Positions 45,090 to 56,542 of a stretch of 64,000 nt of DNA are shown one piece after another. The stretch comes from Powellomyces hirtus. Lineage: Eukaryota > Chytridiomycota > Chytridiomycetes > Spizellomycetales > Powellomycetaceae. The stretch lies in contig JAHLKG010000030.1 in NCBI GenBank assembly GCA_025526995.1, positions 196,501 through 260,500 of the forward strand, given 5' to 3'. How positions within the stretch are numbered: position 1 is the stretch's first letter; every line of letters begins with the position of its first letter. The position numbers and the translations under genes are program-made. Below the pieces are notes generated by a model, which had not been told where the DNA came from, made no database searches, and worked only from the letters and a program-made list of their open reading frames with translations.

Positions 45090-46379
45090 TCAAAACAATG
45101 ACGGTTGTGCGTCCAAGCCGCCTTCCTGAGCAGAAGGCATAAACCAATTCTGACCGATGCCAATCTCATCTTCCATTCCAAATATCCGCATCAAATACTC
45201 CTCTTCAGAGTTTCTCACGGGTAGTGTTGCATCGGCTGAAGGTGGCAGATGGACAGAACCCATAGAGGTTGACCGTTCAAAGAACCAATCGTCTGCTGGA
45301 CATGTAGCTCCCGAGTAAGTGGCTGAGGGAGGCGGAGAGGGAAATGCGTCGCTCACTGGAGTAGGAGTTGCCATCTGAGGCGTGGCCATTAATGGGGTTG
45401 CCAGGTGTGGAGAGGTAATCATTGGAGTAGCCATGCGGGATTGGGTGGGAATAGTGGCGGATATCGGGACGGATGTGAGAAGAGCAGCGGGACTCGTTGT
45501 GGATGGAACGGGAGGCTTTTGCATCAATGCCTTGGCCTTGGCGCGCGGAGCGCGTTTGGTTTTCGAGTTCCATCCACCTGCTATTATGGCTTGGGACCAG
45601 CGACTCTTGTCGAGACAAAGCCGGTTGACGGCGGCCCAGTAGCTTGGGGTTTCGAGTCGCTTGGCTGCGAGGTCGCCGCGGGTGTAGTAAGAGACCATGT
45701 GGTACTTGACGCCGTTAAGAGTGGCAGCGAGAGTCTTCTTGATGAGTCTCGAAGACTCGCAGGAGTCGCTCGAGTCGGGCGACGCATTGCTTTCGTCGCT
45801 GCTCAAGCGTTCGTTGTAGGTCAGGAAGGCGCCTGATATTCTGGAGGCAGTCCACTTGAGACCATCACGCCAGCGCTTGATCTGTGCTCGCGACTCGTCA
45901 AACACGATGATGGTTCCGCTGCGGATGGTGGTCGTGGAACTTTGCTTCTTGGTTCTTGTGCTGCGGACCGAGGGAGGTCGATCGGTGACCTTACGCAGCA
46001 GGCCTTGACGGCAGGCTTCCAAGATGATCCAGGCGTCGTCGACGGTGGCCAAGTAGCCATGGAAGGTCTCGTAGGCCTCGATTGCGGGTGAGGCTGTGTG
46101 GACATGCTCCATCATTCTGGGGGCTGTGGCTGGGCCAAAGGGCAGAGCGTGGGCGGTCTTGAGATATTGGAAGTGCTGTTGCTGCTGCTGCGGGTCTTCG
46201 GGCGGAGTCAAGAGTCTTGGGACCTGCTGCTGGTGGTGGGTTTGCATCACATATTGGTGCCCGTGCTGTTGCATGTACTGCATGTACGGCATGCCACGTT
46301 GTTGTTGGTGTTGGTGTTGTTGTTGTTGTTGTTGATGAGAAGTGAAAGGAAGCGTAGCAAGGTGGTGAGGAGTGGTCAT
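45090..46379 (-). CDS. WOPR (Gti1/Pac2/Wor1) transcription factor
   Basis: Single exon, 429 residues, starting MTTPHHLATLPFTSHQ at 46379; an upstream in-frame extension exists but is low complexity and not family-like. WOPRa is at about residues 104-190 (ETFHGYLATVDDAWIILEAC, SGTIIVFDESRAQIKRWRDG, KWTASRISGAFLTY). WOPRb is near 228-270 (VKYHMVSYYTRGDL, RLETPSYWAAVNRL). The N-terminus has long glutamine runs. The C-terminal region has repeated MATPxMATP-like units and an acidic end. WOPR proteins bind DNA directly and are master regulators of morphological switching and virulence programmes (Wor1, Ryp1, Mit1, Gti1). In this group the genes are often autoregulated and have long upstream regions, as here. 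Confidence 0.93.
   Translation of the reverse strand: MTTPHHLATLPFTSHQQQQQQHQHQQQRGMPYMQYMQQHGHQYVMQTHHQQQVPRLLTPPEDPQQQQQHFQYLKTAHALPFGPATAPRMMEHVHTASPAIEAYETFHGYLATVDDAWIILEACRQGLLRKVTDRPPSVRSTRTKKQSSTTTIRSGTIIVFDESRAQIKRWRDGLKWTASRISGAFLTYNERLSSDESNASPDSSDSCESSRLIKKTLAATLNGVKYHMVSYYTRGDLAAKRLETPSYWAAVNRLCLDKSRWSQAIIAGGWNSKTKRAPRAKAKALMQKPPVPSTTSPAALLTSVPISATIPTQSRMATPMITSPHLATPLMATPQMATPTPVSDAFPSPPPSATYSGATCPADDWFFERSTSMGSVHLPPSADATLPVRNSEEEYLMRIFGMEDEIGIGQNWFMPSAQEGGLDAQPSLF
46296..46341 (-). repeat. CAA/CAC trinucleotide run encoding poly-Gln/His
   Basis: A run of CAA and CAC codons (read on the minus strand) encodes the Q/H tract at the N-terminus of the WOPR protein. Further CAG runs lie at about 46175-46195. 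Such tracts are prone to length variation. Confidence 0.8.
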
Positions 46380-48327
46380 GCCAGGTGGGATGTGACAAAG
46401 GCTCAAAAGTAAAATGAAGTTGGGGGAAAGTTGTGTATAAGTAGATTTTATGGAACACCGGAGGACAACAAGGAAGGCAGGAAGGAAGGACGGACGGGCG
46501 GATGCGGAGGGGGGTCGAGTAATTGTAGAAAAATCGTCTTGGGAGAGGGGCGATTGAACCGCGGCAGGCGTGGAATGTTGCGGTCGGCACGGGAGGGGTG
46601 CGGGGGGCGTGGCCGAACAAACGCCTAAAACCTTCTGCGTCAAAAAGCTAAAATGCATAATTTCTTAAATGACTGTGCCGTCACAAAGAGCCACAACTTG
46701 GGGTTCAGACACCTTGGCACGTTACACAAGCTGGATTCACCCTCATCGCGCCATCCAACAACTCGGCGGCTTATCGCACGCACAGCATTTTTCCATCCAC
46801 ATTATTAACCGTCATAATGCTGGTCATAATGGGCGTGATAAATGGGCATAATGGGGGGGCGGAGTTTGCACCCAAGGACCTAGAGTCAGTCACCTAACAC
46901 TAGTACATGAATTACTCAGCAAATCAGGTGAATTGACACCGTGGACTCCGACGGAGGCCTTCTAAACACTCTTCTCCGCGGAGGTTTTTTTGCCTGCCTT
47001 CCAAAAGATGGAACATTAGATAGAACACCAAATAAACTAACATCATAGTCTGCGCAGGGTTTTGCGTTGCGGAGCAGGTGGATTATCTATCATTTGCTTC
47101 TTTTGCATCACCCACATAACACGGGTAATTGTTCCCTTCAGCTGTTTTAAAGAGTCATGTGATTTCGAAGCGGTCATGGGGAACAACGAAAAAAAAAAAA
47201 AGGCGACAATGACAGTCCGGTTCCAGCTAATGAGAGAGAACTATGTGAGGCTGGCGCGTTCATCTGAACGCATGTCAAACCTTAGGTGACTATGTTGCCC
47301 TCCCACACTGGCAACCGTCTCCGGAGCTGCGATGATAGCCTCTTGAGAGAAAGGAGAATGAGCTACACTCAATCATCGACGTGATTACGACAACAAACAT
47401 GTGCTGGTGACACCCCATATAACTGTTCTGTCATCTCGATGGCCCAAGAACGCACAGATCGCAATGTAATGAAGATGCATCATGATATAACAAGGACGGA
47501 CGAGGCACGATGATCATGCATTGAGGCCACGGAAAGACCTACTTGAGTCTGACTGAGCCGACTGCATGGAGGCCAAGGTCTGAGCCGGTAAGACCGGATG
47601 AGTGTTGGTGTAGGTTACTAGCCCTAGGACGCCTAGATCGTAAGCAACGTAAAAATTCCCTTCGAGCATAATAGCGTGTAGGTACGTTTCTACATTTGTT
47701 TGTCATGCTAAGCCCTCGTACTCAGGCTACCCCCACTGTATATGAACAATGGTTCGCGGATTTTGAAATCATATCAAGGGGACTCAACGTCATGTAACAG
47801 ACACATCCAAATCCTTTGGCCAAATCGAGCAACGAGGGTCAGTGATATCCGCGATAGGCCATATATAAGCCTTCAGCCTAGTCAAATAAGTCCCCAAGGT
47901 TTTTGTTTCTATGGATCGGCCGGGTCTCAGGTTCACCATTCCAAATAGCAGTGATTCATGGGATGTTTGTAGAGGCTCACAAGTGTTCATTTGATGTGTG
48001 CGTGCACTGCGCCCGTCGCAAGCCTCGCGTGTGTAAAAGCTCCCTCCCTCCATTTGGATCCGCCAGGGTCCTCCCAGGAGCAGAAAGACCCCGAGGGATC
48101 GCCGTAATTCTATGGATGAGCTCACAAGTGTGTGTCGTGATATGAGGGTGTGGTTTTGTCCGCTGGGCAAGCCTCGCCCGTTTGAAATTGCCGTTACTAT
48201 TCTTAGAAAGAGTTGCTGTAAATACATTTTTACTCTACATCTAATCCCAAAAGGGGAGTATTTGGGACTCGGTTGGGGGCAACCCCTGCTGTCAAATTGC
48301 CCCTCCAAAAACCTCAGAAACCTTTAG
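46380..48327. other. Long gene-free upstream region of the WOPR gene
   Basis: About 1.9 kb between divergent WOPR and 7TM-RGS genes, the longest gene-free stretch in the window. It includes a pyrimidine/purine-biased 5' leader (about 46430-46620), short repeats of CATAATGGGC-like sequence at 46814-46852, and an A-run near 47186. A 172-codon open frame on the minus strand at 47790-48308 has no family resemblance. Likely a large regulatory region. Confidence 0.55.
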
Positions 48328-50898
48328 ATGGACCTGAACACAAAAGCAATGACTGCCGACAGAACATATAGATTGCATGGTAAGCGCTGCATCTACTAGA
48401 GAACAAGTTTTATATATGATGTATAGAGTTCCATTGTAATGTAGTTCTGACGACTCCGCGAATTTGGCTGCAGATGATACCTTCAACCATGCGTATTACA
48501 GTGCTTTTGCGTGCATCAGCTGCTACATCCTCGTCACGATCATGATGTATACTCGACGCAGGAAATCACCGTATCTCGCCGGACGATTATTTTGGTGGAC
48601 ATTGGCACAGGTAAGGCGTTGATGGAAAGTGTCGTCCGCTATTTACTTTATTTGCAGGTCTTTTTCAGCTGATCTTTGGGAGGAATTTGCATTAGGCTTT
48701 GACGGGATATTTGGCCATTTTAGCAACAGCAATGCGAACACTTTGGCCAGCGCTACCTTGTTTTATCCAGCTATGGATTGCGAATTTCGCGGGGATCACC
48801 TTTTGTTGGCTGTTTATTGCACGAAGGTAAGTCATCTGGGTGCACATCAAACCACCGGGCCCTTTCTGGCCAAAGCCCTCGCCAGCATAACGACGGCGAT
48901 GTCTGATATTTTCTCTCCAGTGCCAAATTCTATTTCCAATTCAAAGTCAGCCACGCCAAACTCTTCGGCGCCGGATTAGTCAACTACAGCAACCACCCCA
49001 CCATCTTTGAAGACGACACCAGCTCCCTCAACAACGTTCCCATCGCGGGTCCCAACACCAACCCGTCTCTCGCCTCCGCTTCCGTCTCCAAAGGCAAATC
49101 GCTTTCTCAAGCACGATCCTCAAATGTGCCGCCATCACCGTCCGGCAACAGCCCCATGTTTAATATGTTTGACGACGCGTTCGTGCCATTAAGTGGTGGA
49201 GGATCCATCTTGCGCGGCGCGGGGGGATTGTCACCTTCAACGTCGTTATCCCAGTTCGAATCATCCACCCCGTTCGAGGCGCTCAGTCAGAATTGGTATT
49301 GGATTCATCGATCGAGAGTCGCGGATTCGAGGTTGTTGAAGATTTATGGAGTGGTCATGATCTCGATGGTGTTGATGTTGATTGTGGTGCAGGTAGGGGG
49401 CCAGACAAATCCACGTTGTGGCAGAGGCAGTTAGTACCGTTGCTGACCGCTGAGCTTTGTCCCCTAATTTAGATCAAGACGACAGAATTCCCATTAAGGC
49501 TCGAGCTCGTGGATTGGTCGGCCTGCGCATCTGATTGGGAGGTAACCTTCCCCTCAAACGAATATCAGCTCTTTAAGCACGCCTGAGATTGACCCTTCAC
49601 AAATCCCCCACCCCCCAGTACTTCCCCGTCCTCTTCTACCTCTTCGCCTTTGAATTCATCGCGTGCCCGATCATCTTCTGGAAGTTCCGCGAAGCGCGTG
49701 ACAATTGCGGGATTCGGACCGAACTCTTCATCACAATCATTGTCGGCATGCCGTGTTGGGCTGTAAGTGTACTTGCTCGATACGGATCAGCGGTGAGTCG
49801 ACCTAAAGCGCTCATCCCAACATCCCAACATTTTCAGGTTTACCTCTGCTGGGGCTATGTGCCAAACAGCTGGCTCTCCATCTGGCTACCCTCCACCTGG
49901 TACATTGTCTCCCTGATTGTATCGCACACGTCCGCCATCACGATCCCCTTGATTCTCTCCTACCGCAACGAACTGCTCCGGAAAAAAATGGTGTTTCTCT
50001 ACAATATGGAAAGCTTTGCCAAAGTCCTCAGCGATAAAGTCGTGTGGGAAGAATTCAAGTTCTACATGGCTGCCGACTTTTGCGTCGAAAACGCCCTGTT
50101 CTACGAAGCCTACCAGGAACTCATCGTCCAGGCCGCCAGTGCATTGACGCGCGAAGGGGTAAAATGCACAGGGATGCCTTTACACGGCTCAGCACTGGCA
50201 AAAAGCACAATCCGGGGCGCCAACCTCTTTGCCGACATAATGGGGAAGCGACGCACATCCAATGTCCCGCCTCTACCAGGGAACTCAACGTCCGTCACCC
50301 GGTCCCCAAGCGGTCTGCGACTCAGCTCATCGATCAGAAACACCACGCCGACCTCGTCCGGCACAGCGCCCACAACCCAGTATTCTCAGAGCATGCCCGG
50401 CCCGTCAATAAGTGAAGACCAGGTGTCGGTGGCGGGCCTTGCGTTTGCGGATGCCCAAGTGCCGGAAAGCGCGAAACAACACTACAGAGCCTTTTTCGAA
50501 ACGTACTTGACCCAGGGTGCGCCATATGAGGTCAACCTGCCGTCCATCGTCAGAGATACTGTCGTCCACGCATTCAATCAGGACAAAATCCACGTGGGAA
50601 TCTTTGACACCGCAAAGGAGGAAGTAGTGCAAAGCATGGTAGATCTCCCACCCTCCTTTTCAACTCCCACTTTTCCACAACGCTAACCCCTCTTTATGCA
50701 CAGTTCCTCAACACCTTCCCCAATTTCCTCCACGCGAGCCACGCCAAACACCCGATAAAAACCACGAGCGGGGGCACAACCTTGGAAAATGCCGCCCTGG
50801 GGAAAGACCGCGACGACAGTTTAGAGGCCGGCATTCGCCCCGCGCCCGCGGCAGCCGCGCCGGTGAAAACGTCCGTCATGCGCGAGGTTGATGCGTAG
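48328..50898 (+). CDS. Seven-TM protein with C-terminal RGS domain
   Basis: Eight exons: 48328-48379, 48474-48610, 48696-48826, 48921-49392, 49473-49541, 49619-49762, 49838-50638 and 50704-50898; 666 residues, phases consistent. Seven hydrophobic helices are visible, including CISCYILVTIMMY, LTGYLAILATAM, CFIQLWIANFAGITFCWLFI, VVMISMVLMLIVV, YFPVLFYLFAFEFIACPIIF, LFITIIVGMPCWAVYL and YIVSLIVSHTSAITIPLILS. A Ser-rich loop of about 130 residues separates TM3 and TM4. The RGS domain starts at FAKVLSDKVVWEEFKFYMAA, FCVENALFYEAYQEL, is interrupted by about 100 variable residues, and resumes YRAFFETYLTQGAPYEVNLP, FNQDKIHVGIFDTAKEEVVQ. RGS domains speed GTP hydrolysis on G-alpha. The architecture is that of plant AtRGS1. 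Confidence 0.9.
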
Positions 50899-51095
50899 CG
50901 TATGATAGAGAGAGTATGTATTTTTCCCGGTTGATGATGATGTGGGGTTTCGGGAATACCCTTGCTGTACATAGATTTCATATGGACCTATTTCACTCTC
51001 CACAAAAGAGATAGCGGTTTGTCGTGCGGTAGCATGACGTAGTACTAGACGGCGAGTTCCGATTGCTGGTCCAACAGTCCAATGTGTGATTTCTC

Positions 51096-51857
51096 TCAGC
51101 TTATGAAGGCGAATAACCGCTTCGATATATGCGTGCAGGCATAGAACCAACATGCCACACTCACAGATCCTACAAGGTATCACCAATCAGCCTTCATCCA
51201 AACAGAGTTAGTGTCAAAGTCGTTCACTACCTTTCGGCGCAAAAGGAAACGCAAACAACCACGAAAGCGGTCCCAAAGTCTCCCGCGGCAAGTAAAACAT
51301 TGGCTCAGAGCGATACACTGCCATCAGCACGATCTGGGCGCCCCACAGTAGCGCGCGAAGACCCCATGATATCTTCATTTCGAATGCGGTCCGGGAGCTC
51401 CCTGCTGCTTTGGCTTTGGCGAAAGTTAGGCATAGATTGGAGACAAGGAAGTTTGGACGTTTCACCACACCTTTTTCTTCATACGCTGCTTTCAGCTTAT
51501 CCAGCCGTCTTCTCATTTTGGCCCATTTTGCAAACTCGTCCTATGCAAGGTCCCCGCAAGTTAAATACAAGCGTTCTGGTTCACCACCGCAATTTCTCAT
51601 ACCTGAGCACTTGTCCGCCCCAGCTCCGACTGGCAATCAATCACTTGTCTTTGCAAGGCCCGCAGTCCCTTCACCTCTTCCTTTCTCACAACCATACTAC
51701 ACAGTTCCCAGGCCTACCAAGCCTCGCATTAGCACCCACGGGCCGGCGTTTGCAGCATTCCAGACAAACATACCTTTGATGCCAGTGCGCTGTAACCAAG
51801 CCATTGGAACAGCTGTATGGAGAAGGAACATAAGAAGATGTAGTGTAGAGCATGCAT
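51096..51857 (-). CDS. Get1/WRB, tail-anchored protein insertion receptor
   Basis: Four exons on the minus strand: 51857-51774, 51713-51603, 51540-51231 and 51169-51096; 192 residues. TM1 is in exon 1 (HALHYIFLCSFSIQLFQWLG). The cytosolic coiled coil spans exons 2-3 (RKEEVKGLRALQRQVIDCQS, DEFAKWAKMRRRLDKLKAAY), followed by TM2 (ISWGLRALLWGAQIVLMAVY) and the conserved FYLPRETLGPLSWLFAFP segment. TM3 is in the last exon (SVSVACWFYACTHISKRLFA). This matches the CHD5/Get1 family, the ER membrane receptor that docks Get3 and inserts tail-anchored proteins. Its start is 111 bp from the stop of the WDR48 gene upstream on the same strand. Confidence 0.92.
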
Positions 51858-51967
51858 TTTATGCTATGAAGATTCGAGAAAGTTGAATTGTTCGATCGCC
51901 AGTTTGGAACGGTCATGTTCATAGTGCATCAGCGACCTAAATCCAGAAGACCGTACTATAGTGGCAA

Positions 51968-54900
51968 CTAAAAATTCGCTTTCGCTCGATACTGCAAGCT
52001 TAGTTCTCCACTGTTTTTCCACAAATGGTGTTTTATCGCACCCAGCGTCATGTGGGGATGGACAACCTAGTCTCGAAAACATGAGCAACCGAGAGAAGAC
52101 GATATACGATGTCGCACAATCTATGTTTGCGGAGTGTTATCTTACCTTATCATGACACAGAACTTCAAGGAAATCGTCGGGTTTAGTGATCCCTTTCTCT
52201 TTAGCTTTCTTTTTATCAGCAGCAATGGGTTCGGGGTCCACCTTGTCCAGAATGTACACCATCAATTTCGTCAGCCGAAGATTCTTGTTCGTGCTAAGTC
52301 GGATGCTGGTTGGGCTATTTCTAAACTCAAAAGTCATCAATTTGCCATTCACAACACGACTAGTATTCGACTATATGACTTACCCTCCTGGCGGAGCACT
52401 GACATGATCAATCGCAAACTGCATCTTCGCATTTTCCCGAGGCGCCACCGATTTCCTCTGCACAATCGGTCCCACTATCCACGCCGGCAGGTGATGTCCC
52501 AAGCGATCAACTTCTTCGGGTAAGCCCATATGCCCCGTAATGCCTTGATAAACATCCAAGAAGGCTGCATCGTCCTGATTTTCTTCCTTGCTGATGATGA
52601 CGGGTAAGGTCGGGGGTACTTTTAATATGGGCGTCTCGCTCTCGTCAATGTACCGTCGGGTAGCAGCAGATCGTTCAGAGCGGGAGGGCCGAGGTGGGGC
52701 ATTGTTTGGTTCGTAACTGACTGCTTGACCTAGTCTTTTGGGCTGATGACTGTCGTTGGAGTTATCGGCTGCGCGTGATGGAACAGGCGTGGACATCAAG
52801 TCCGTTGCTGGTAGTGGTTTTGGTATTGGTGTTGGTGAGGGAGCGGTTGTTGGTGCTGGTGACGGTGCTGTTACGTGTGCAGGTGGGGGTGCAGGTGCCG
52901 GCGCTGATGCTGGAGCGGGTGCATCTAATGATTTTAAACTAGGTGCATCGTCCTCCCTTTTTCCTTCCTTATCCGAGCTCTTGAGCAATCCATTTCCTTC
53001 CAAGAATGTAAGAATCCTGCCTTTGCTTTCGGAGCGTGAAAGCCGGGGTCGGTCCTTCTCCTTATCCTTCCTATCCTTCCTCCCCGTTGATGGTTCGCCC
53101 AGCAGCTCATCACTGCGGGCAGAGCTCGCTCGTCGTCGCACCTGCGACCGCAGCTTATCCATGAATGTCGACGTCCGTTCTAGTGACGGGCTACCGGGTC
53201 GTGAGGCGGGAGGAGTGGACGATAGAGAATCGAATCCAGCTCCCGCGGATTCGGCTGGGGTTTCGGCGGTAGACGTTGATTCCTCGGTCGGATATTTGAC
53301 TAGCGGACCACCCTCCGGTTCGTTTGATGTTTCGTTCCATGCCTCGACTCGGAGGGGGTATAAGGAGGACATGGATGACGCGGCACTGAACGCTTCGGGT
53401 GGAGGAGTGCTTACGGGTGGTGGAGGTATCGCAAACACAATGTCGCCAGCAGGTGGTGCCGTCTCCTCCGCGCCTTGTTCTGACACGGTTGACTCGTGTG
53501 CGGGTGTTTCTCCAGTCTCTCGTGGACCTCCTTCTGCAGAGCTCTGTGATCCATTCGAACTTCCCACGGACTCTACATTAGGCTCTGATGGGGCTGAGCT
53601 AACGTTCCCATTAGACATAGCCATCCTTGTCATAGATTGTGTCGGAAAGTAATCGACCCCGCCTGCTTCCTGTATCATCGGGCTTGCTATCGCGGATGAC
53701 AACTCATTCGGTGATCGCCCATTGAGGCCTGCTGCCCCTCGTAATGGGAGATGCGAATGCTCTTCTTCTTCATCCTCATCATCATCGTCTTCATCGTCGG
53801 CTTCTTCACGTTGATCGTGACGTTGCAAGCTGTCGTCTGGGGCGTGAAGCGCATCGGTGTACTTTTTGAACAACAGGGTCAAGACCCATTTGCCAAGGTT
53901 TACTTTTGTGACAAAGCAGAGAATCGAGTGAGGACATAGATCACAGCATGCATAGCTTTTGGTGAAACCTACTTCTGGTATCGTCCGCATATGGCACGTC
54001 TGGAATTCCGCACTCATCCGGATATATCTCGCCGTCATAACAGTTGCTCTCGTCCAAGTGGACAACAAGGAACTAAATGTGCAAGATTTCGTCAGGGGAC
54101 TTGTGAGTAGTGTCTTCGCAGAATATATCTACGCACCCCCTTGTGTATGTCCACCGAGCACCAGTTCGCAATCCAGTCCATGGTGTTATGTTCATCCACC
54201 ATTTTGCTGAAATTTCCTTTCGCCGATTTGAGTTTCACACATCGGATGATATCCCACAACGCCACCTCGCCCACAGTGTTCTCCGTGACAACGTGGCGCC
54301 TGTTGTTGAGTATGACGCATTTGGTAACACCAGGAACTCCAACAATGCGTCCGTCAGGCTCTCGCCATGCTGGCTCCACCGATGGCTGATCATCGGCATC
54401 TGCACCTAGGAAATCACCTGAGAGACCAAACACGGATGTGTCCTTGTTTTTGTTTCCACCATACGTTTTGTCGATGACTGAGAAGGGCCGGAAGCTCTGT
54501 GTGGTGCTGGCTTCATCGAGCGACTTGACGTTGGGAATGGTCAGCATCGAGTTTCGCGGGATGAGAACTCGAGATTGATCATCGTGTGCGTCGTAGACAC
54601 GATTCGGCTCGACAAAGTCAACATGTTGAAACGGGATGTCCCTCCATCGGTTGACAGTGGAATTTGCGGTGGCTGTCCACAAGTACATGTCGTTGATCGC
54701 CACTATCTTGTGCACCGGGCTGTCCTCCTTGCAGATCGCAACAACTTCCAACAGATCATCACTGGTATCCACTGTCTTTGACATTGAGACTTTTGTCACC
54801 CATCCATCTCTTCCTCCCGTCCAGAATGTGTCCAGATCAGGATGCGTCGAGTACAAGCAGTATACCGAATCCTCGAAATGGGAGTATGTATGCATGGGTC

Positions 54901-56230
54901 GGTGTGGCTTCGCCAGGGACCACAACTTCACCGTTGAATCACATGACGCAGAGAGAACCCGTCTTCCATCGTCGCTGACCAGCAGAGACCGTATGTTATC
55001 ACCATGTCCCTGCAGCCGCATGACGCACGTTTTGCTGCGATGATCCCACACCCGAACCGACTTGTCGGGAGACCCCGAGACGAGCACCGAGCCACTTGGG
55101 TTGCATGCGAGAGAGTAGATTGACGCTTTAGGTAACTTGTCATCTCGAAGATCGTGGGGACGATAATTGCTATTCATCGCGCTGATTTGTCCTTTCCCTT
55201 GACCCACATCCCACAGAAAGATCCGATGATCCAAACCCCCTGAAGCGACCCAATTTGCATGTCTGGAATAGGCCAAGCATTTTACATAGTCCGAATGTGT
55301 CCCAATCTGCGTTGGATTGCAACACTTATCGGCTCTGGTGAGACATATTGTCCGGTCGTTCGAAGCCGAGAGAATGTGTTGGTTGTCGTTTAGCAGGACC
55401 ACGTCATTCACCCAATCGCTGTGATGTTGATATGAACAACGAAGCGTCGAGGGACCAGGCCGTATTCTGCTGTTTCTATTGAACCGAGATGACCGGTCTA
55501 CGCTCATGATCGATTCTGATCTCCTGAAGGAGACTCCGGACGGGAGCTGCTTCGGTCCCGACAGGGATCTCCCCGTGGATGCGAGTGTTTCTCGGAAATG
55601 TCCTGATGCACTTCGATACGAAGCATGTAACGCATCCGGATGCCGCATGTCGGATCGGTGGACATCGCCGTTCTGCAGAGAGCCTTGCGAATGATGAGGG
55701 GATTCGGGTGGTGAGGACGACAGCATAACATCCCCAAAGCGCGGAGCATCTCTAGCCTCTCCTGAGGGACTGTCATTCACTGAAAGGCGTCTGCTAAGGT
55801 TCTCGTCAGTCAACTCGTGGACCGGTGGTCGCAACGAGGTGTTCGACGTCGAAAGGCGATTCGATGTAGTTCTGCGCGCGGCATTTGGTCTAGATAACGA
55901 TGACATGGACAGCTCCGGGCTTCCTCCGAATCCCAGTGGAGTTGTCGGGTATGTATCCCAGCGGTCTCGTTCCAAGCCCAGCTCCCTGTCACGCTCTCGC
56001 TCCTCCACTATACTCTGGTGTCGGGCAAAGTCCATGTGACATTCCCAAGAATTGATAACCGAGTCCCGTCCGGCTGTGTACAGGATGCCTCCAGGTTGGC
56101 CATCAGCTTCTGTTGGCGTGGTCTCGTCCAACGCCAGGGAGTTTATTCCCGCGCAATGTAGTTGCTGGCTGCCATAGTTTTCTCGAAGAGCGTACGAGAC
56201 TCGATAGCGATCCGAACGTCGCATGGGCAT
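51968..56230 (-). CDS. WDR48/UAF1-like WD40 protein
   Basis: Five exons on the minus strand: 56230-54137, 54072-53973, 53902-52384, 52359-52146 and 52066-51968; 1341 residues. An intact first WD repeat (RYRVSYALRENY, GGILYTAGRDSVINSWE) is followed by a Ser/Arg-rich insertion of roughly 200 residues. Then come WD repeats such as HHSDWVNDVVLLND, LSASNDRTICLT, YSRHANWVASGGLDHRIFLW and SGSPDKSVRVWDHRSKTCVM. The C-terminal DUF3337 part is split by a 470-residue low-complexity region: HLDESNCYDGEIYPDE and INLGKWVLTLLFKKYTDALH lie before it, MVYILDKV and ELSLQYRAKANF after it. WDR48 binds and activates the deubiquitinases USP1, USP12 and USP46 (Bun107 in fission yeast). The start could lie in a further upstream exon. 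Confidence 0.92.
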
Positions 56231-56542
56231 AAAAGGCACTGAAACGACGACAGAATCAACCTTTCAGAGCTCAATGCATATACTTATTGACTGCCCCCGA
56301 CAAACACGAAAAAAACAAAGAAACGGGAAAGAACGCCCAGGGAAGACAGCTGTCGGCGCGATGTGTCATACCCAACCGCGGCACGTGCGCAAGGTCCTAA
56401 GATGGCATGCGCAGCAACGCGACGGCTTTCAGTTCGCCCGCCTTCAAAATAAACTCTGGCATATGGCTGAGAAGGACTGTCGGTGGAGGGATGGAGTAAC
56501 ACCCCCCGTATACATATTTTATCTCCCATTCGGTACGGCGGC

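Noticed and set aside
47790..48308. 172-codon open frame on the minus strand in the WOPR upstream region
   Set aside because: No recognisable motif, odd composition and no splice context. It overlaps the likely regulatory region and ends next to the 7TM-RGS start.
52756..53652. 298-codon plus-strand open frame rich in Gly, Ala and Ser
   Set aside because: Antisense to the low-complexity Pro/Ser region of the WDR48 gene; the minus strand has the family domains on both sides.
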